A stretch of DNA of 64,000 nt from positions 186,001-250,000 of the forward strand of contig NZ_JAAFZB010000096.1 of the NCBI RefSeq assembly GCF_010692725.1. Reading direction: 5' to 3'. A program made the translations under genes and the position numbers. How positions within the stretch are numbered: the first letter of the stretch is position 1; each line of letters starts with the position of its first letter. Shown one piece after another: positions 51,951 to 61,812 of this stretch. Origin of the DNA: Flavihumibacter soli. GTDB taxonomy: Bacteria; Bacteroidota; Bacteroidia; Sphingobacteriales; Sphingobacteriaceae. A model generated the notes under the pieces. It was not told where the DNA came from. It saw only the letters and a program-made list of their open reading frames with translations, and did no database searches.

Positions 51951-52616
51951 TTAGTCTCTGCTTTTTATTTTCTTATCTATCCAGGTTCTGGTGGTATCTG
52001 TAAGTATCGGCATGAGATCTTGTTTTCCTGCTTTAAATGCATGATTCGCTCCTTCAATCGTTATGAGTGTTGCTAACGGAAGGGAAGCGCACACTTTCTC
52101 TACAAGGTCATAGGATGCCAGCTCATCTCTGGTACCCTGCAAAAAAAGCATAGGTACTGCGACACTCTTAAGATGTTCGGCTCTTTCTATAGATGGTTTT
52201 CCAGATTGATGAAGCGGAAATCCGAAAAAAATAATTCCCTGTACATCAGCCGATGGTTGCGCTGCCAAATATTGTGAACTCATTCTTCCTCCAAAGGATT
52301 TTCCCGATGCAAACACCGGAAGAGAAGGAAACAGTTCCCGGGCCTTATTGATCGCCGCTTCGATCGTTTTGTGCGCTACAGCGGGAGAGTCAGGTCTTCG
52401 TTTTCGCTTTTCCATAAATGGGAAATTGAATCGAAGAGTCGCAATGTCTTTTTCGGCAAGTAATTTGGAAATGGTCACCATGAACTCATGATTCATTCCC
52501 GCTCCTGCTCCATGGGCTAATGTCATTACACAGATTGGGTGATCAGGTGTAATCAACTCGGCTGAAACGTCTCCGATTTCAGACGACACGGGAAGGGATA
52601 GCGATCGGGTCTTCAT
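51951..52616 (-). CDS. Alpha/beta hydrolase (dienelactone-hydrolase/Tex30-like)
   Basis: Encodes 221 aa. Motifs: MTLAHGAGAGMNHEFM (oxyanion region), the nucleophile elbow GKSFGGRMSSQY with the catalytic Ser, LFLQGTRDELASYD (Asp) and EGANHAFKAG (His), which complete the triad. The HGAGAGMNH and KSFGGRMSS phrases match the KANL3/Tex30 branch of alpha/beta hydrolases; the substrate is unknown. It is cytoplasmic with no signal peptide. It is co-transcribed with the DinB-like gene. Confidence 0.88.
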   Translation of the reverse strand: MKTRSLSLPVSSEIGDVSAELITPDHPICVMTLAHGAGAGMNHEFMVTISKLLAEKDIATLRFNFPFMEKRKRRPDSPAVAHKTIEAAINKARELFPSLPVFASGKSFGGRMSSQYLAAQPSADVQGIIFFGFPLHQSGKPSIERAEHLKSVAVPMLFLQGTRDELASYDLVEKVCASLPLATLITIEGANHAFKAGKQDLMPILTDTTRTWIDKKIKSRD

Positions 52617-52715
52617 ATGTAAAGAAATAAGAGCTCAAGTTAGCTCGTAAAAATTCCTGATGGTTGTCCTGATTTAGAAGTGCCTATATATTACCTTTAT
52701 CACCATTGCCGGGTA

Positions 52716-54728
52716 TTACCTGAGAGGTAATTTAAAGTGAAAGGTTGACCCTTCACCTATTTCACTTTCAGCCCAAATTTGTCCGTTGTGCCGTTTTATA
52801 ATTTCAGCACTTAAATAGAGGCCGATTCCGAAGCCTGATATGTGTTGATTATCGTGAGATTCTACTCTATAATAGCGCTCGAACAGCCGTGAGAGGTCCT
52901 GAGAAGTTATTCCACGCCCCTGATCCCTGACACTTAAATGAATTTCATTATCAACTTTTTCACAGCGAACTTCAATTGGTTTACCAGCACCTGAGTATTT
53001 GAGGGCGTTACTTAAAAAGTTTGATATGACGGACCCTATCTTGTCCTTATCTGCGTGTATAGTATGATACTCACAAGGATGAAAAACTATTTCGCGGTGT
53101 TCGAAATTTAATACAGCTTCCTCAATAATCTCTCTTACCAGCTCAGCAATTTCAAAATCTTCCTTGTTCAGGTGGATTTTACCAGATTCCAATCTTGACA
53201 CATTCAGGAACCCATTTATCAGGGTACTCATCTTTTTAACCTGCTGGTTAGCCTTTGACAGGGCTTCCGCAGTAAAACTATCATCATTTCGGTTTGCCCT
53301 GCCCGTGAGCATTTGTACATACGCACTTAAAGAAGTTAGCGGAGTTTTCAATTCATGACTTACCATCCCGATAAAATCATTTTTTCTTATCTCGTCCAGT
53401 TTTTGCTCAGTAATGTCCAGCACCGAACCGATAAAGCGTTGTGCAACCTCCTGGTTATCAAAATAAACCTTACCTTTTGCTCTTACCCAACGAACTTTTT
53501 TATCCTCTGCTCCAATTGTACGATATTCCACATCGTAATCTCCATCGCTTCTTGACTTGATAAAAGAGTCATTAATTATCTGAATGATCCTTTCCCGATC
53601 TTCGGGATGCAAACCGGTCACAAAATCCTTTTCGTAGGTTACCGTTTCCTTGTGTGTAATTCCAAAAAGCGTTCTGCATCGATCATCCCAATCCATCGTT
53701 CCCTTTTTCAAATCCATGTCAAAGGTGCCGAGTTCAGCAGCGGTAATGGCCAGCTTTAGCTTATCTTTCTCTCTTTGCAATTCAAACCTGGCCAAAACCA
53801 TGTCAGTCACTTCAAAGACAAAAACCAGGATTCCGTCAACTTTTCCTTCAGAATTATGCCTGGCCTGGTATATAAAATTAAAATATCTGTCCTCAATGAG
53901 GTTATTATCGTGTTTCGCCAGAGGAACATAAAGTTCATTGCCTTCAAAGGTTTTACCTGTTTCGTAGACATGGCTTAGAATTTCCTCTATGGCCGTTCCC
54001 TTAAGTTCAGGCAAAGCTTCCAGAACTGGCTTTCCCAATATATTCCGACCCGGAAAGAGTTCCTGGTAGGGCGGGTTTATGAGTTCAAAAACCAGATCCG
54101 GTCCATCTAAAATGCAAACCGGTGCAGGTGCCTGCATGAAAAACCTTTTGAGCCTGTCGCGTTCAGCTTCTGTTTGCGCCTTGGCTATTTCAAGTTCTTC
54201 TTTCGTCTTTTTTAGTGCACTTAACGCTTGTACTTTCTCTGTGGTCTCGTGGCAGATTACCTGCACGCCTGCGGCCTCACCGTGTTCGTCCAGAACCTGG
54301 CTATAACTAAAGGTCCAATAGACGTCCTCAAGGCGACCGTTCCGATAGATGGGAATTAACTGGTCTTCACTCCAGGTTGATTCTCCGGTTAATAATACAC
54401 TATCAATTAACGGTTTAATAATGGACCAGATCTCCGGCCAGCAATCTTCAGCTCTTTGTCCAAGGGCAGCAGGATGCTTTCCTTCATTCCCCAGGCTTGG
54501 CCGGTATGCATCGTTATAAAACTGGATAAGTTCCGGCCCCCACCAAAGAAACATTGGAAATTTTGCGTTCAAAATAGTCCTGATTGTGGAGAGCAAAGTC
54601 GTAGACCAATTTTCGGGAGTGCCGAGGATAGACTGTGACCAATCATACGAACGTGTCAGCATACCCATCTCGCCCCCACCTTTTAGATATTTTTGGTATG
54701 GCAGTGAAAAACGGTCATCTAAAAGCAT
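52716..54728 (-). CDS. PAS sensor histidine kinase B
   Basis: Encodes 670 aa. It starts with a PAS-like segment containing SYDWSQSILGTPENWSTTLL (about 25-50, a motif common in orphan Bacteroidota kinases). Two further PAS domains follow (about 185-315 and 320-445, the latter with a PAC-like end FIGSVLDITEQK). HisKA has His458 (MVSHELKTPLTSLSAYVQML). HATPase has NFLSNALKYSGAG, DQGRGI and GFGIGLYLS. It shares long stretches with kinase A (AGICIL/APVCILDGPDLVFELINP, GRNILGKPVLEALPELKGT). There is no receiver or transmembrane helix. It is an orphan kinase. Confidence 0.9.
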   Translation of the reverse strand: MLLDDRFSLPYQKYLKGGGEMGMLTRSYDWSQSILGTPENWSTTLLSTIRTILNAKFPMFLWWGPELIQFYNDAYRPSLGNEGKHPAALGQRAEDCWPEIWSIIKPLIDSVLLTGESTWSEDQLIPIYRNGRLEDVYWTFSYSQVLDEHGEAAGVQVICHETTEKVQALSALKKTKEELEIAKAQTEAERDRLKRFFMQAPAPVCILDGPDLVFELINPPYQELFPGRNILGKPVLEALPELKGTAIEEILSHVYETGKTFEGNELYVPLAKHDNNLIEDRYFNFIYQARHNSEGKVDGILVFVFEVTDMVLARFELQREKDKLKLAITAAELGTFDMDLKKGTMDWDDRCRTLFGITHKETVTYEKDFVTGLHPEDRERIIQIINDSFIKSRSDGDYDVEYRTIGAEDKKVRWVRAKGKVYFDNQEVAQRFIGSVLDITEQKLDEIRKNDFIGMVSHELKTPLTSLSAYVQMLTGRANRNDDSFTAEALSKANQQVKKMSTLINGFLNVSRLESGKIHLNKEDFEIAELVREIIEEAVLNFEHREIVFHPCEYHTIHADKDKIGSVISNFLSNALKYSGAGKPIEVRCEKVDNEIHLSVRDQGRGITSQDLSRLFERYYRVESHDNQHISGFGIGLYLSAEIIKRHNGQIWAESEIGEGSTFHFKLPLR

Positions 54729-54905
54729 TGAGAGAAGGTATGTTGAGGTAAAACTATAAACGGCTTTTTAACAAGCTAAATTATAATTTTATTTTTTACT
54801 TCTACTTTACCTCTCTTCACATCTCAAAATATGCTGGTTCAGAAGCAATGCCAGCGATAAGGCTTATATCCCTCTTGATTATAAACTACCAAAAATCCCC
54901 GCCCC

Positions 54906-56081
54906 TTACTTCCAGGGGTCAAGTACCACTTTGACACAATCTTCTTCTTTTTCTTTAAAGATCTTATACCCGTGAGCCACCTCCGATAAAGGCAAGCGGT
55001 GTGTAATAATATCATCCAGTTTAACCCGGCCTTCCACAACGTATCGTAGTAATTCATCAATGTATTTATGAGCAGGCGCCTGCCCTCCTTTTAAAGTGAT
55101 GCCCTTATCAAAAAATTGCCCGATCGGGAAATTGTCGTAGGTAGTGGGATAAACACCTAGTACCGAAACAATACCGCCACGTCGTACCGCACTCATACAG
55201 GCTTCCAATACTTTGGTCGAGCCTGCTTCTAAATTGACAACTGCCTTGGCTCGGTCCAGCAAACTGCGGTCGGGCTCGAAACCGACAGCTTCAACGCACA
55301 CATCGGCACCCCGGCCATCAGTCAGATCGCGGATCTGTTCCACAACACCTTTTGCACCATTTTCCCATAGGACCGTTTCGCCCCCAGCCGTTGTTTTCGC
55401 TTTGGCCAAACGGTATTCAAGGGTATCTATGATTATTACTTTTTCCGCTCCCCTGAGCCAGGCACTTTTTGCAGCCATAATACCCACAGGGCCTGATCCG
55501 AAAATAGCCACCGTTTCGCCGCCTTTTACTTCTCCCCAATCGATCCCGGTATAACCGGTAGGGAATATATCCGTCAGGAATAATACCTGTTCATCGCTTA
55601 AGTTATCCGGAACAAGCCTCGGACCGAAATCTGCATAGGGTACCCGGACGTATTCCGCCTGCCCGCCGTCATATCCTCCATACAGATCTGTATAGCCAAA
55701 TAAGGCTCCGCCTTTTTGGGTAAGCAGGCCACCTTCCGGACCGTAATGTTCAGGATTTGAATTTTCGCAGTGACCAGGCAGCTGATGATTGCAGAAATAG
55801 CAGGTCCCGCAGGCTATCGGAAAAGGAACCACCACACGGTCACCTCTTTTAAGGTTTCTAACCTCAGAACCCACTTCTTCGACAATACCCATAAACTCAT
55901 GGCCCATGGTCATTGCCCTGGGCTGTGGCAAGCCACCTGAATAAATATGTAAATCAGATCCGCAAATAGCGGTGGACGTTACTTTCAAAATAATATCCCG
56001 GTTCTGTTCAATCTTTGGGTCGTCGACGGTATCATACGATATCATTCGCGGACCATGAATTCTTGCTGCTTTCATAGGCAT
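54906..56081 (-). CDS. Zinc-dependent alcohol dehydrogenase, formaldehyde-dehydrogenase-like
   Basis: Encodes 391 aa (start MPMKAARI; the second ATG at 56075 is also possible). Catalytic zinc motifs: AICGSDLHIYSGG (Cys39-type), MTMGHEFMGIVEE. The structural zinc lobe is CGTCYFCNHQLPGHC with four Cys. The Rossmann domain has AIFGSGPVGIMAAKSA (GSGPVG). The chain matches the glutathione-independent formaldehyde dehydrogenase branch of the MDR family, which oxidises aldehydes or alcohols with NAD(P). It is soluble, cytoplasmic and monocistronic. Confidence 0.88.
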   Translation of the reverse strand: MPMKAARIHGPRMISYDTVDDPKIEQNRDIILKVTSTAICGSDLHIYSGGLPQPRAMTMGHEFMGIVEEVGSEVRNLKRGDRVVVPFPIACGTCYFCNHQLPGHCENSNPEHYGPEGGLLTQKGGALFGYTDLYGGYDGGQAEYVRVPYADFGPRLVPDNLSDEQVLFLTDIFPTGYTGIDWGEVKGGETVAIFGSGPVGIMAAKSAWLRGAEKVIIIDTLEYRLAKAKTTAGGETVLWENGAKGVVEQIRDLTDGRGADVCVEAVGFEPDRSLLDRAKAVVNLEAGSTKVLEACMSAVRRGGIVSVLGVYPTTYDNFPIGQFFDKGITLKGGQAPAHKYIDELLRYVVEGRVKLDDIITHRLPLSEVAHGYKIFKEKEEDCVKVVLDPWK

Positions 56082-56564
56082 AGGTGCTTGTTACCAGGTA
56101 CTCGCTCAACGGATTACAGACCACAGAGATTCGATAACATTTCTCGATGATGGCATAAATATTTAAGCCGGATCAAATTGATCCGCTAGCGGTTAACTGA
56201 TAATTGTCATTAGATGTAGATGTAGAGAGATAACACCGTCTCTTAGCTCTGGTTTTCTTAATGTGAAAGTTTTAGCGCTTCTCGTCATTTATACCTCGTC
56301 AGATAACATCATGAAAACGGTGATAACATTTTTCAAGTTCGAGCAGTAAATCGAATAAGCGAGGCCGTCCGACTTAAATGGAACGCCTCTGAGTATGATA
56401 GGTAGATGAATTATACTGACAATGCGACTTTTCAATGGTTGAGCTTAATCAGCTAATATCCTTAAGCTACAAACACATCTAATTTATACTGTTCAGCTTC
56501 TCTCTATGACGAAAACATTTGGCTGGCTTCGGTTCTGCTCACCCACAAACCCCTTTTGCCAATA
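56082..56564. other. Non-coding interval
   Basis: A 483-bp gap between the dehydrogenase and the glycosidase. No long reading frame in keeping with a gene, no repeat copy and no site of the 27-bp family was seen. Part of it presumably carries the dehydrogenase promoter. Confidence 0.5.
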
Positions 56565-58538
56565 TTATTTATCAGGGCTTAATTTGATCAGGAAGCCACC
56601 CCCGGGGGCCATATGTACCGGTAAAGATTCTGCGTTGGTTATACTGGTAGTTTGCAATATATAGTCCGCCGCATTTTTTTCAGCATTAATTCCATCCTTA
56701 CAGATTGTTGCCTGATAACGTGCTTCAGGTAAGAAGCCCAGGTTGATCGTGATATCTTTGGCTTTATCGCCGGTCATGCCGGCAATATACCAGCTCTCGC
56801 CGGACTGCCTGGCCGTAACAATGTACTCGGCTACCCGGGCATCAAGTATGAGGGTGTTATCCCAGGTAGTTGGTATACCGCCTAACAGTTTCATAAAATC
56901 AGGCTCCAAAAAGGCCTGCGAGGGATTGCCCGAAAACATCTGCAGGGGACTGTCATAAACGACAAACATCGCTAATTGCTGGCTTCTTGTCGTCTGGCTC
57001 ATCACTTTCCCTTTTATGGCCGCGAATTGAGCCGGCGTGGCATTGTCAAGCAGTCCCGGTTCATAATCCATCGGGCCTGCAAGCATTCTCGTAAAGGGTA
57101 TTGTCACATTATGCCGGGCCGTTACCTTATCGCTCCAGATATTGTATTCGCTGCCCAGAACGCCTTCGCGGGTTAAATCGTTCGGGTATGTACGGTTAAA
57201 CCCTTTCTGGGGGTAAGATCCGTGAAACATGAGCATGATCTGCGCATCGGCGCAGGCTTTTGTGATCCGCTCGTGAAAATTGACCATCTTCTGATCATCG
57301 CGGTCAATAAAGTCGGTCATGATGAAGTCCACTCCCCACTTATTAAATTGCTTCAATGCCCCGTCGAGCTGCCTGTCAAGTGTTAAGGCAAGGGTCCACA
57401 TGCTTAATCTGATACCCTTTGATCGGGCATATGCGGCAATGCTGTCCATGTTCATCGCCGGGTTGATCTTAAACAGGTCACTGTAATCGCTCCAGCCGGC
57501 ATCCATCATAATGCGGTCAAGCCCGTATGCCTTAGCAAAGTCGATGTAATACTTGTAGGTTGCCGTGTTTATACCCGACTTAAAAGGCACATTAAATAAA
57601 TTAATGTCGATGATCCACTCTTCGGTACTTTTACCCGGACTTAGCCATGAAACATCCTTCAGTTTTGAGGGAGGCGCCAAACGGTATACCAGGTCGTTAG
57701 ACGGCAGTTCCTTATCCTCACGTGAAAGTATCAGCACCCGCCATGGGAAACTTCGGGAGCCCCGGGTTTTTGCTATATAGTCTGCCCGTTTTGTTACTAT
57801 AGATTGCGGAAATTCTCCCGTTGCAACGGATTCTTCCAAAGGATAGCCGGCAAAGGTGGCAGTTAACGATGGACCTCCGGTGCCCTTTAAATGCATGCCG
57901 GGATAATCATCCAGATCTGATTCGATAATACCTATCTTAACGTTTTCTGCAGCCGCAATTAATACAGGTGAATACATCTGATCATTAACAGTCAGGCTGT
58001 CTAAGGCTTTGAAGGAATAGAGTTCTTCAAAACTGGTGTGAAATATATCCTGATCTGTTCTCTTCTGAATGATCGGAGCATACGCATGATATCCTTGAGG
58101 AAAATTAAAAATAGCTTTCTCGTTCCCGACCAATACATCGCCTTTAAATTTACTTGTGATGCGATAGGCCACACCATCATTATAAGCGCGAAATATCACC
58201 CCAAACTTATTAGCGAACCCGAGTGCCAGCTCATTAAAAACATTGGCTATGGGCTTCCTTTTCTCGGGTATGAGCGACAGGATGGTTTCATTTACACTGG
58301 CGGTTTTTTGCTTACTGATCTTGAGGCCTGCACTCAGTTTCTGACCACTAAGCAAATGCATATCGATAAGCGAGGGAATAATAACCGGTTTATTGTCTAT
58401 AAAAACTTCATATTTCAGCTCTGAGCCTAAAGAAATATTAACCTTAATCTTTTTATCCGGCGAGTGAAGTGTCAACAGCTGAGCGAAGCCAGGAATCGAC
58501 AGGAAAGCACAGCAGATAAATAAAACAATCGTTTTCAT
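56565..58538 (-). CDS. Glycoside hydrolase family 97 (SusB-like)
   Basis: Encodes 657 aa with a signal peptide (MKTIVLFICCAFLSIPGFAQ). The N-terminal beta-sandwich (about 20-290) is followed by the TIM barrel: DRIMMDAGWSDYSDLF, the catalytic stretch FIMTDFIDRDDQKMVNFHER, GSYPQKGFNRTYPNDLTREG, and GSEYNIWSDKVTARHNVTIP. The DFIDRDDQ Asp suggests the retaining (galactosidase-like) subtype rather than inverting SusB, but this needs an alignment. A C-terminal jelly-roll-like domain follows from about 550. It hydrolyses alpha-linked oligosaccharides, in the periplasm. It is a lone gene with no SusC/SusD pair beside it. Confidence 0.92.
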   Translation of the reverse strand: MKTIVLFICCAFLSIPGFAQLLTLHSPDKKIKVNISLGSELKYEVFIDNKPVIIPSLIDMHLLSGQKLSAGLKISKQKTASVNETILSLIPEKRKPIANVFNELALGFANKFGVIFRAYNDGVAYRITSKFKGDVLVGNEKAIFNFPQGYHAYAPIIQKRTDQDIFHTSFEELYSFKALDSLTVNDQMYSPVLIAAAENVKIGIIESDLDDYPGMHLKGTGGPSLTATFAGYPLEESVATGEFPQSIVTKRADYIAKTRGSRSFPWRVLILSREDKELPSNDLVYRLAPPSKLKDVSWLSPGKSTEEWIIDINLFNVPFKSGINTATYKYYIDFAKAYGLDRIMMDAGWSDYSDLFKINPAMNMDSIAAYARSKGIRLSMWTLALTLDRQLDGALKQFNKWGVDFIMTDFIDRDDQKMVNFHERITKACADAQIMLMFHGSYPQKGFNRTYPNDLTREGVLGSEYNIWSDKVTARHNVTIPFTRMLAGPMDYEPGLLDNATPAQFAAIKGKVMSQTTRSQQLAMFVVYDSPLQMFSGNPSQAFLEPDFMKLLGGIPTTWDNTLILDARVAEYIVTARQSGESWYIAGMTGDKAKDITINLGFLPEARYQATICKDGINAEKNAADYILQTTSITNAESLPVHMAPGGGFLIKLSPDK

Positions 58539-58680
58539 AATATCGTGTTTGGGTATGGAGCTCTCAGAAATACAGTCAGTGTATGAAGATCAGAAATGTA
58601 AGCGGAGATTTCAAATAGCTGTCGACCGGATCAGGGTGCATTGCATCATTAACAAATTGACGTATTGCCGAATTGTCAAA

Positions 58681-59469
58681 TTACTTCATCAGTATTTTCT
58701 GAATTGCGGTGCGGTATTCCGGATTACTTGTCATTCCGTTATGCGACTGTGGGTCAAGGGTTATTAGGGTGTCTGTCGTTTTCATGATCTTTCTCAGCTT
58801 AACGGATGAACGGTGATAGATGATCTCATCCTGCCGGCCATGAAAAAGGACGATCGGCATCCGGCAGCTGATGATATATTCATTCGTCTCGAGTTTATAC
58901 TTTAAAAGCGCTGTGGGAATGATGGGATAAGTATTTTTCATAAGATCGGTCATGCTGTAATAAGGTGCTTGCAGAATCAACATTTCCGGATTATTCGATG
59001 AAGCAAGTTTTGCTGCAAGTCCGGAGCCGACCGAGTATCCTAAAACTACTATCTGATCTTCACTGTACCTTGCCTTCATCTCGTCATAAGCCAGCTGTAC
59101 GTCCTGATGTAATTCAGCCTGGTTGGATATAGAGCCTTCACTTTTTCCAAAACCACGATAATCTATCATAAAGACGTCGTAATTTAAGTCAGTATAAGTT
59201 TGGGCGACCTCCCCCCATGACCTCAGGGATCCGGCGTTCCCATGCAGGTAAAATATGAGTCCATTGGAGTTCTCAGCCTTAAACAAGAGTCCGTGTAATA
59301 ATTTCTGGTCCTTCGCCTTAATAAATATTTCTTCAAACTTTTGATTAAAGCCGAATTGATGATCCCTGTCTAATTTCTCCGGAAAGAAGATCAGGTGTTC
59401 CTGGAAGAAGAACAGCAGGCCGCAGATAAGCAGGTAGAAACATGCCAGGAATATGAGCAGTTTTAACAT
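58681..59469 (-). CDS. Alpha/beta hydrolase, membrane-anchored (ABHD17/BEM46-like)
   Basis: Encodes 262 aa. The N-terminus is an uncleaved signal anchor (MLKLLIFLACFYLLICGLLF) followed by FQEHLIFFPEKLDRDHQFG, typical of this group. Hydrolase motifs: YLHGNAGSLRSWGEV (oxyanion), MIDYRGFGKSEG, the elbow VLGYSVGSGLAAKL (Ser), LFHGRQDEIIYH (Asp) and DPQSHNGMTS (His). It is probably a lipase/esterase acting at the outer face of the inner membrane. The same strand has GH97 downstream, 142 bp away. Confidence 0.87.
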   Translation of the reverse strand: MLKLLIFLACFYLLICGLLFFFQEHLIFFPEKLDRDHQFGFNQKFEEIFIKAKDQKLLHGLLFKAENSNGLIFYLHGNAGSLRSWGEVAQTYTDLNYDVFMIDYRGFGKSEGSISNQAELHQDVQLAYDEMKARYSEDQIVVLGYSVGSGLAAKLASSNNPEMLILQAPYYSMTDLMKNTYPIIPTALLKYKLETNEYIISCRMPIVLFHGRQDEIIYHRSSVKLRKIMKTTDTLITLDPQSHNGMTSNPEYRTAIQKILMK

Positions 59470-59870
59470 TATGCAGGTATTAGCTACGGGTCAGACGAGA
59501 ATAAGCCTGTTAACACTAAGCAAATGATGAACTTACACGTACAACCTTAGTCTGTGTAATGAGATATAAACACAGAAAACTTATTGACTGTTCGCCAAAT
59601 GAGTGAAAATTTGCCGGCCGATCCAATGGATCTTTTCATTTAAATTTCGCAAAATCTCGTTTACAGCTTCGTTACCCGAATGACCTGTCCGCCATCGGCC
59701 CTGGTCACGGTTTTAGCTTGCCTGCTTAAATGATTGGTTTTTTTTCGGCATCGCCGGTATCAGTGTAAAGTTCGGGCTATAATTAACGTTATTAGTAAAG
59801 GCTTGAATTAAATCGTCAATCAGATTTTTTTGAAAAAAAGAAACATATTTGTTAAAAATACTCTCAAAAA
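59470..59870. other. Divergent promoter interval
   Basis: A 401-bp gap between two divergent genes. No copy of the 27-bp site and no other convincing structure was seen. The last 60 bp before 59871 are A-rich, as is usual upstream of starts here. Confidence 0.5.
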
Positions 59871-60272
59871 ATGATAGATAAAGTATCCGAGTTGCAATCC
59901 CGGTATGATACTTCAGATGATGTCTGGTTTTTTGTGAAATCCAATTACAGGATCATACACTTTAATAAAAGGGCAGCAAAAAATAGTATTGCATTACACA
60001 ATAAAGAAATTGCCGCTGGAGACAGTATCCTGGATTATGCCCGTGACACCAGCAATAAGATAGATAGTGATTTTATTACTTGCTTTGGTAAAGCTGCTGC
60101 AGGACAGAACATAGAAGTGGATCTAAAGATCTGTTACAAGGAACGTGAAATCTGGACCAGAAGTTCATATACACCAGTTTACAAGGGAGATATTTTATTG
60201 GGCATTTCTATCCTGGTTACAGATATTACGCATTTAAGGGTTTCGACGACAACCGATCTTATTGATCAGTAA
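59871..60272 (+). CDS. Stand-alone PAS-domain protein
   Basis: Encodes 133 aa, a single PAS fold without an output domain: DVWFFVKSNYRIIHFNKRAA (the N-C-F start), NIEVDLKICYKEREIWTRSS and TPVYKGDILLGISILVTDIT (the end of PAS). Such proteins may bind a small ligand or act as an adaptor for a kinase. Three PAS/GAF kinases lie in the same window but not beside it. It is convergent with the GYD gene (18 bp). Confidence 0.8.
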   Translation: MIDKVSELQSRYDTSDDVWFFVKSNYRIIHFNKRAAKNSIALHNKEIAAGDSILDYARDTSNKIDSDFITCFGKAAAGQNIEVDLKICYKEREIWTRSSYTPVYKGDILLGISILVTDITHLRVSTTTDLIDQ

Positions 60273-60290
60273 AATTCGAATTAACAATAA

Positions 60291-60617
60291 CTAAGCACCC
60301 GGCGCTCGGTAGGCGACTGCCCCGGAGCGGCTCAGAGCCTCAAGGGTTTCCTCTACTGTAAGCAGTACGGTTGTTTCACATTTCGACAAGGCGCCGCCGC
60401 CGTAGATTGCTATGATGGCAGCAGCAACTGAAACATTGTCTGGCGCTTCCCATATATTGTAACCGTCATATTCACCAAGGGCATACCAGAAGCCATGCAA
60501 CTTACCTCCTACTGACTCGATATACTTTCGGGCAGCCTCGCGGCGGTCTTCAGGTTTTTTTGTCAACCGGGCCCAGGTTTCGGGCGTATAGCTGAAGCGT
60601 GTTAAATAGAGTGCCAT
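60291..60617 (-). CDS. GYD-domain protein
   Basis: Encodes 108 aa. It has the GYD pattern: MALYLTRFSYTPETWARLTK, then GGKLHGFWYALGEYDGYNIW (the GYD triad of the name) and SVAAAIIAIYGGGALSKCET. Function is unknown; it is a small soluble dimeric alpha/beta fold. It lies 120 bp downstream of the aquaporin gene on the same strand and is convergent with the PAS gene. Confidence 0.88.
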   Translation of the reverse strand: MALYLTRFSYTPETWARLTKKPEDRREAARKYIESVGGKLHGFWYALGEYDGYNIWEAPDNVSVAAAIIAIYGGGALSKCETTVLLTVEETLEALSRSGAVAYRAPGA

Positions 60618-60736
60618 TGTCTGAGTTATTAATAATTCTAGCCGACCTCTTTTCCGTTTTTGGCGGCATAATACGACAGTGTGGCGTACAACTCATCCTT
60701 AAAGCGTTGATGCCATCTGCCGACCATCGGCAGGTT

Positions 60737-61414
60737 TTAATTAGATCTAAAATATTTATATACCATTCCGGCCAGTGCGCCACCGGCAACCGGAATTAAA
60801 ATAAAGAGCCAAAGTTGAGATAATGCCCAGTCACCGACAAATACAGCCTGACTGATACTTCTTGCTGGATTAACGGAAGTATTTGTTACAGGAATGCTGA
60901 TTAAATGGATTAGTGTTAATCCTAGTCCAATTGCAATGCCTGCAAAGCCTTGTGGCGCCTTTTCATCCGTTGCACCTAAAATTATAAGTAAAAACATAAA
61001 TGTCATTACAAATTCAGTTAAAATAGCAGCTATCATACTATATTGTCCGGGGGAGTGATCTCCATATCCGTTGGCTGCAAAGTCTCCAATCGGACTTCCA
61101 TTGCCTGTCACAATAATGTATAAAACAGCGGCAGCCACTATTCCCCCCGCTACTTGTGAGACGATATAAGGTAAAATTTCTTTTGAACTAATTCTGCCAC
61201 CCATCCATAATCCAACAGTAACGGCTGGGTTTAAGTGAGCCCCAGAAATATGTCCAAATGAATAAGCAATGGTCAAAACGGTTAAACCGAAAGCAAATGA
61301 AACTCCTAAAAGCCCGATGCCTACATTTGGAAAACCAGCGGCTAACATTGCACTCCCGCATCCTCCTAAAACGAGCCAAAAAGTCCCGATAAATTCTGCT
61401 AAGTTCTTTTTCAT
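60737..61414 (-). CDS. aqpZ: Aquaporin Z
   Basis: Encodes 225 aa with six TM segments and the two NPA boxes: [11 protein letters not shown] (NPA at residues 62-64) and [11 protein letters not shown]. The first TM has the AQP signature [17 protein letters not shown] and the selectivity-filter region GHISGAH. It conducts water rather than glycerol, judging by the AqpZ-like context. The N-terminus [10 protein letters not shown] is typical. It is monocistronic, upstream of the GYD gene. Confidence 0.95.
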   Translation of the reverse strand: MKKNLAEFIGTFWLVLGGCGSAMLAAGFPNVGIGLLGVSFAFGLTVLTIAYSFGHISGAHLNPAVTVGLWMGGRISSKEILPYIVSQVAGGIVAAAVLYIIVTGNGSPIGDFAANGYGDHSPGQYSMIAAILTEFVMTFMFLLIILGATDEKAPQGFAGIAIGLGLTLIHLISIPVTNTSVNPARSISQAVFVGDWALSQLWLFILIPVAGGALAGMVYKYFRSN

Positions 61415-61812
61415 GTTAATTGATTTAAATTTCTACCCATTTGTCCTTTCGGTGAAGCCTCTTTTTGAGGTTTCTGGCCGTCTTTTGTTTTATTTCAGAT
61501 GTCGCTGGTGAAAGTTTGTGAATGTCCTGGTATAACCGCTGTGTTGGTTCTATCCTGAACTTGCCTGTAACGTGTGGGTTCTTGCTTGCAGGTATTTCAT
61601 GCGCTCCCTATATCTTCCGATGCAAATAGCTCGCTATATAAAATTAAACAAAAAAGTACTGTGTTTGAATGCCGCAGTTGAAACTTGTCTATTACCAATT
61701 GAAGCAAAGACAATCCAATTTCCTAACCATTTGATAACTTATCCTTTAATCAGGAGTTCAGGATGTCTTAAAATTTTCATTATTGAAAAATTATTATCAT
61801 ATTGAATTTTAA
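61415..61812. other. Divergent promoter interval
   Basis: A 398-bp gap. It presumably carries the promoters of the aquaporin and of the gene at 61813, but no copy of the 27-bp site or other recognisable element was found. An open frame at 61572-61805 has no start context or protein-like composition. Confidence 0.5.

Noticed and set aside
54839-55060. 73-codon minus-strand frame overlapping the dehydrogenase 3' end
   Set aside because: It overlaps the structured C-terminus of the dehydrogenase in another frame, and its own composition is not protein-like.
61572-61805. 77-codon plus-strand frame upstream of the gene at 61813
   Set aside because: Composition and start context are not gene-like; it is probably promoter DNA.
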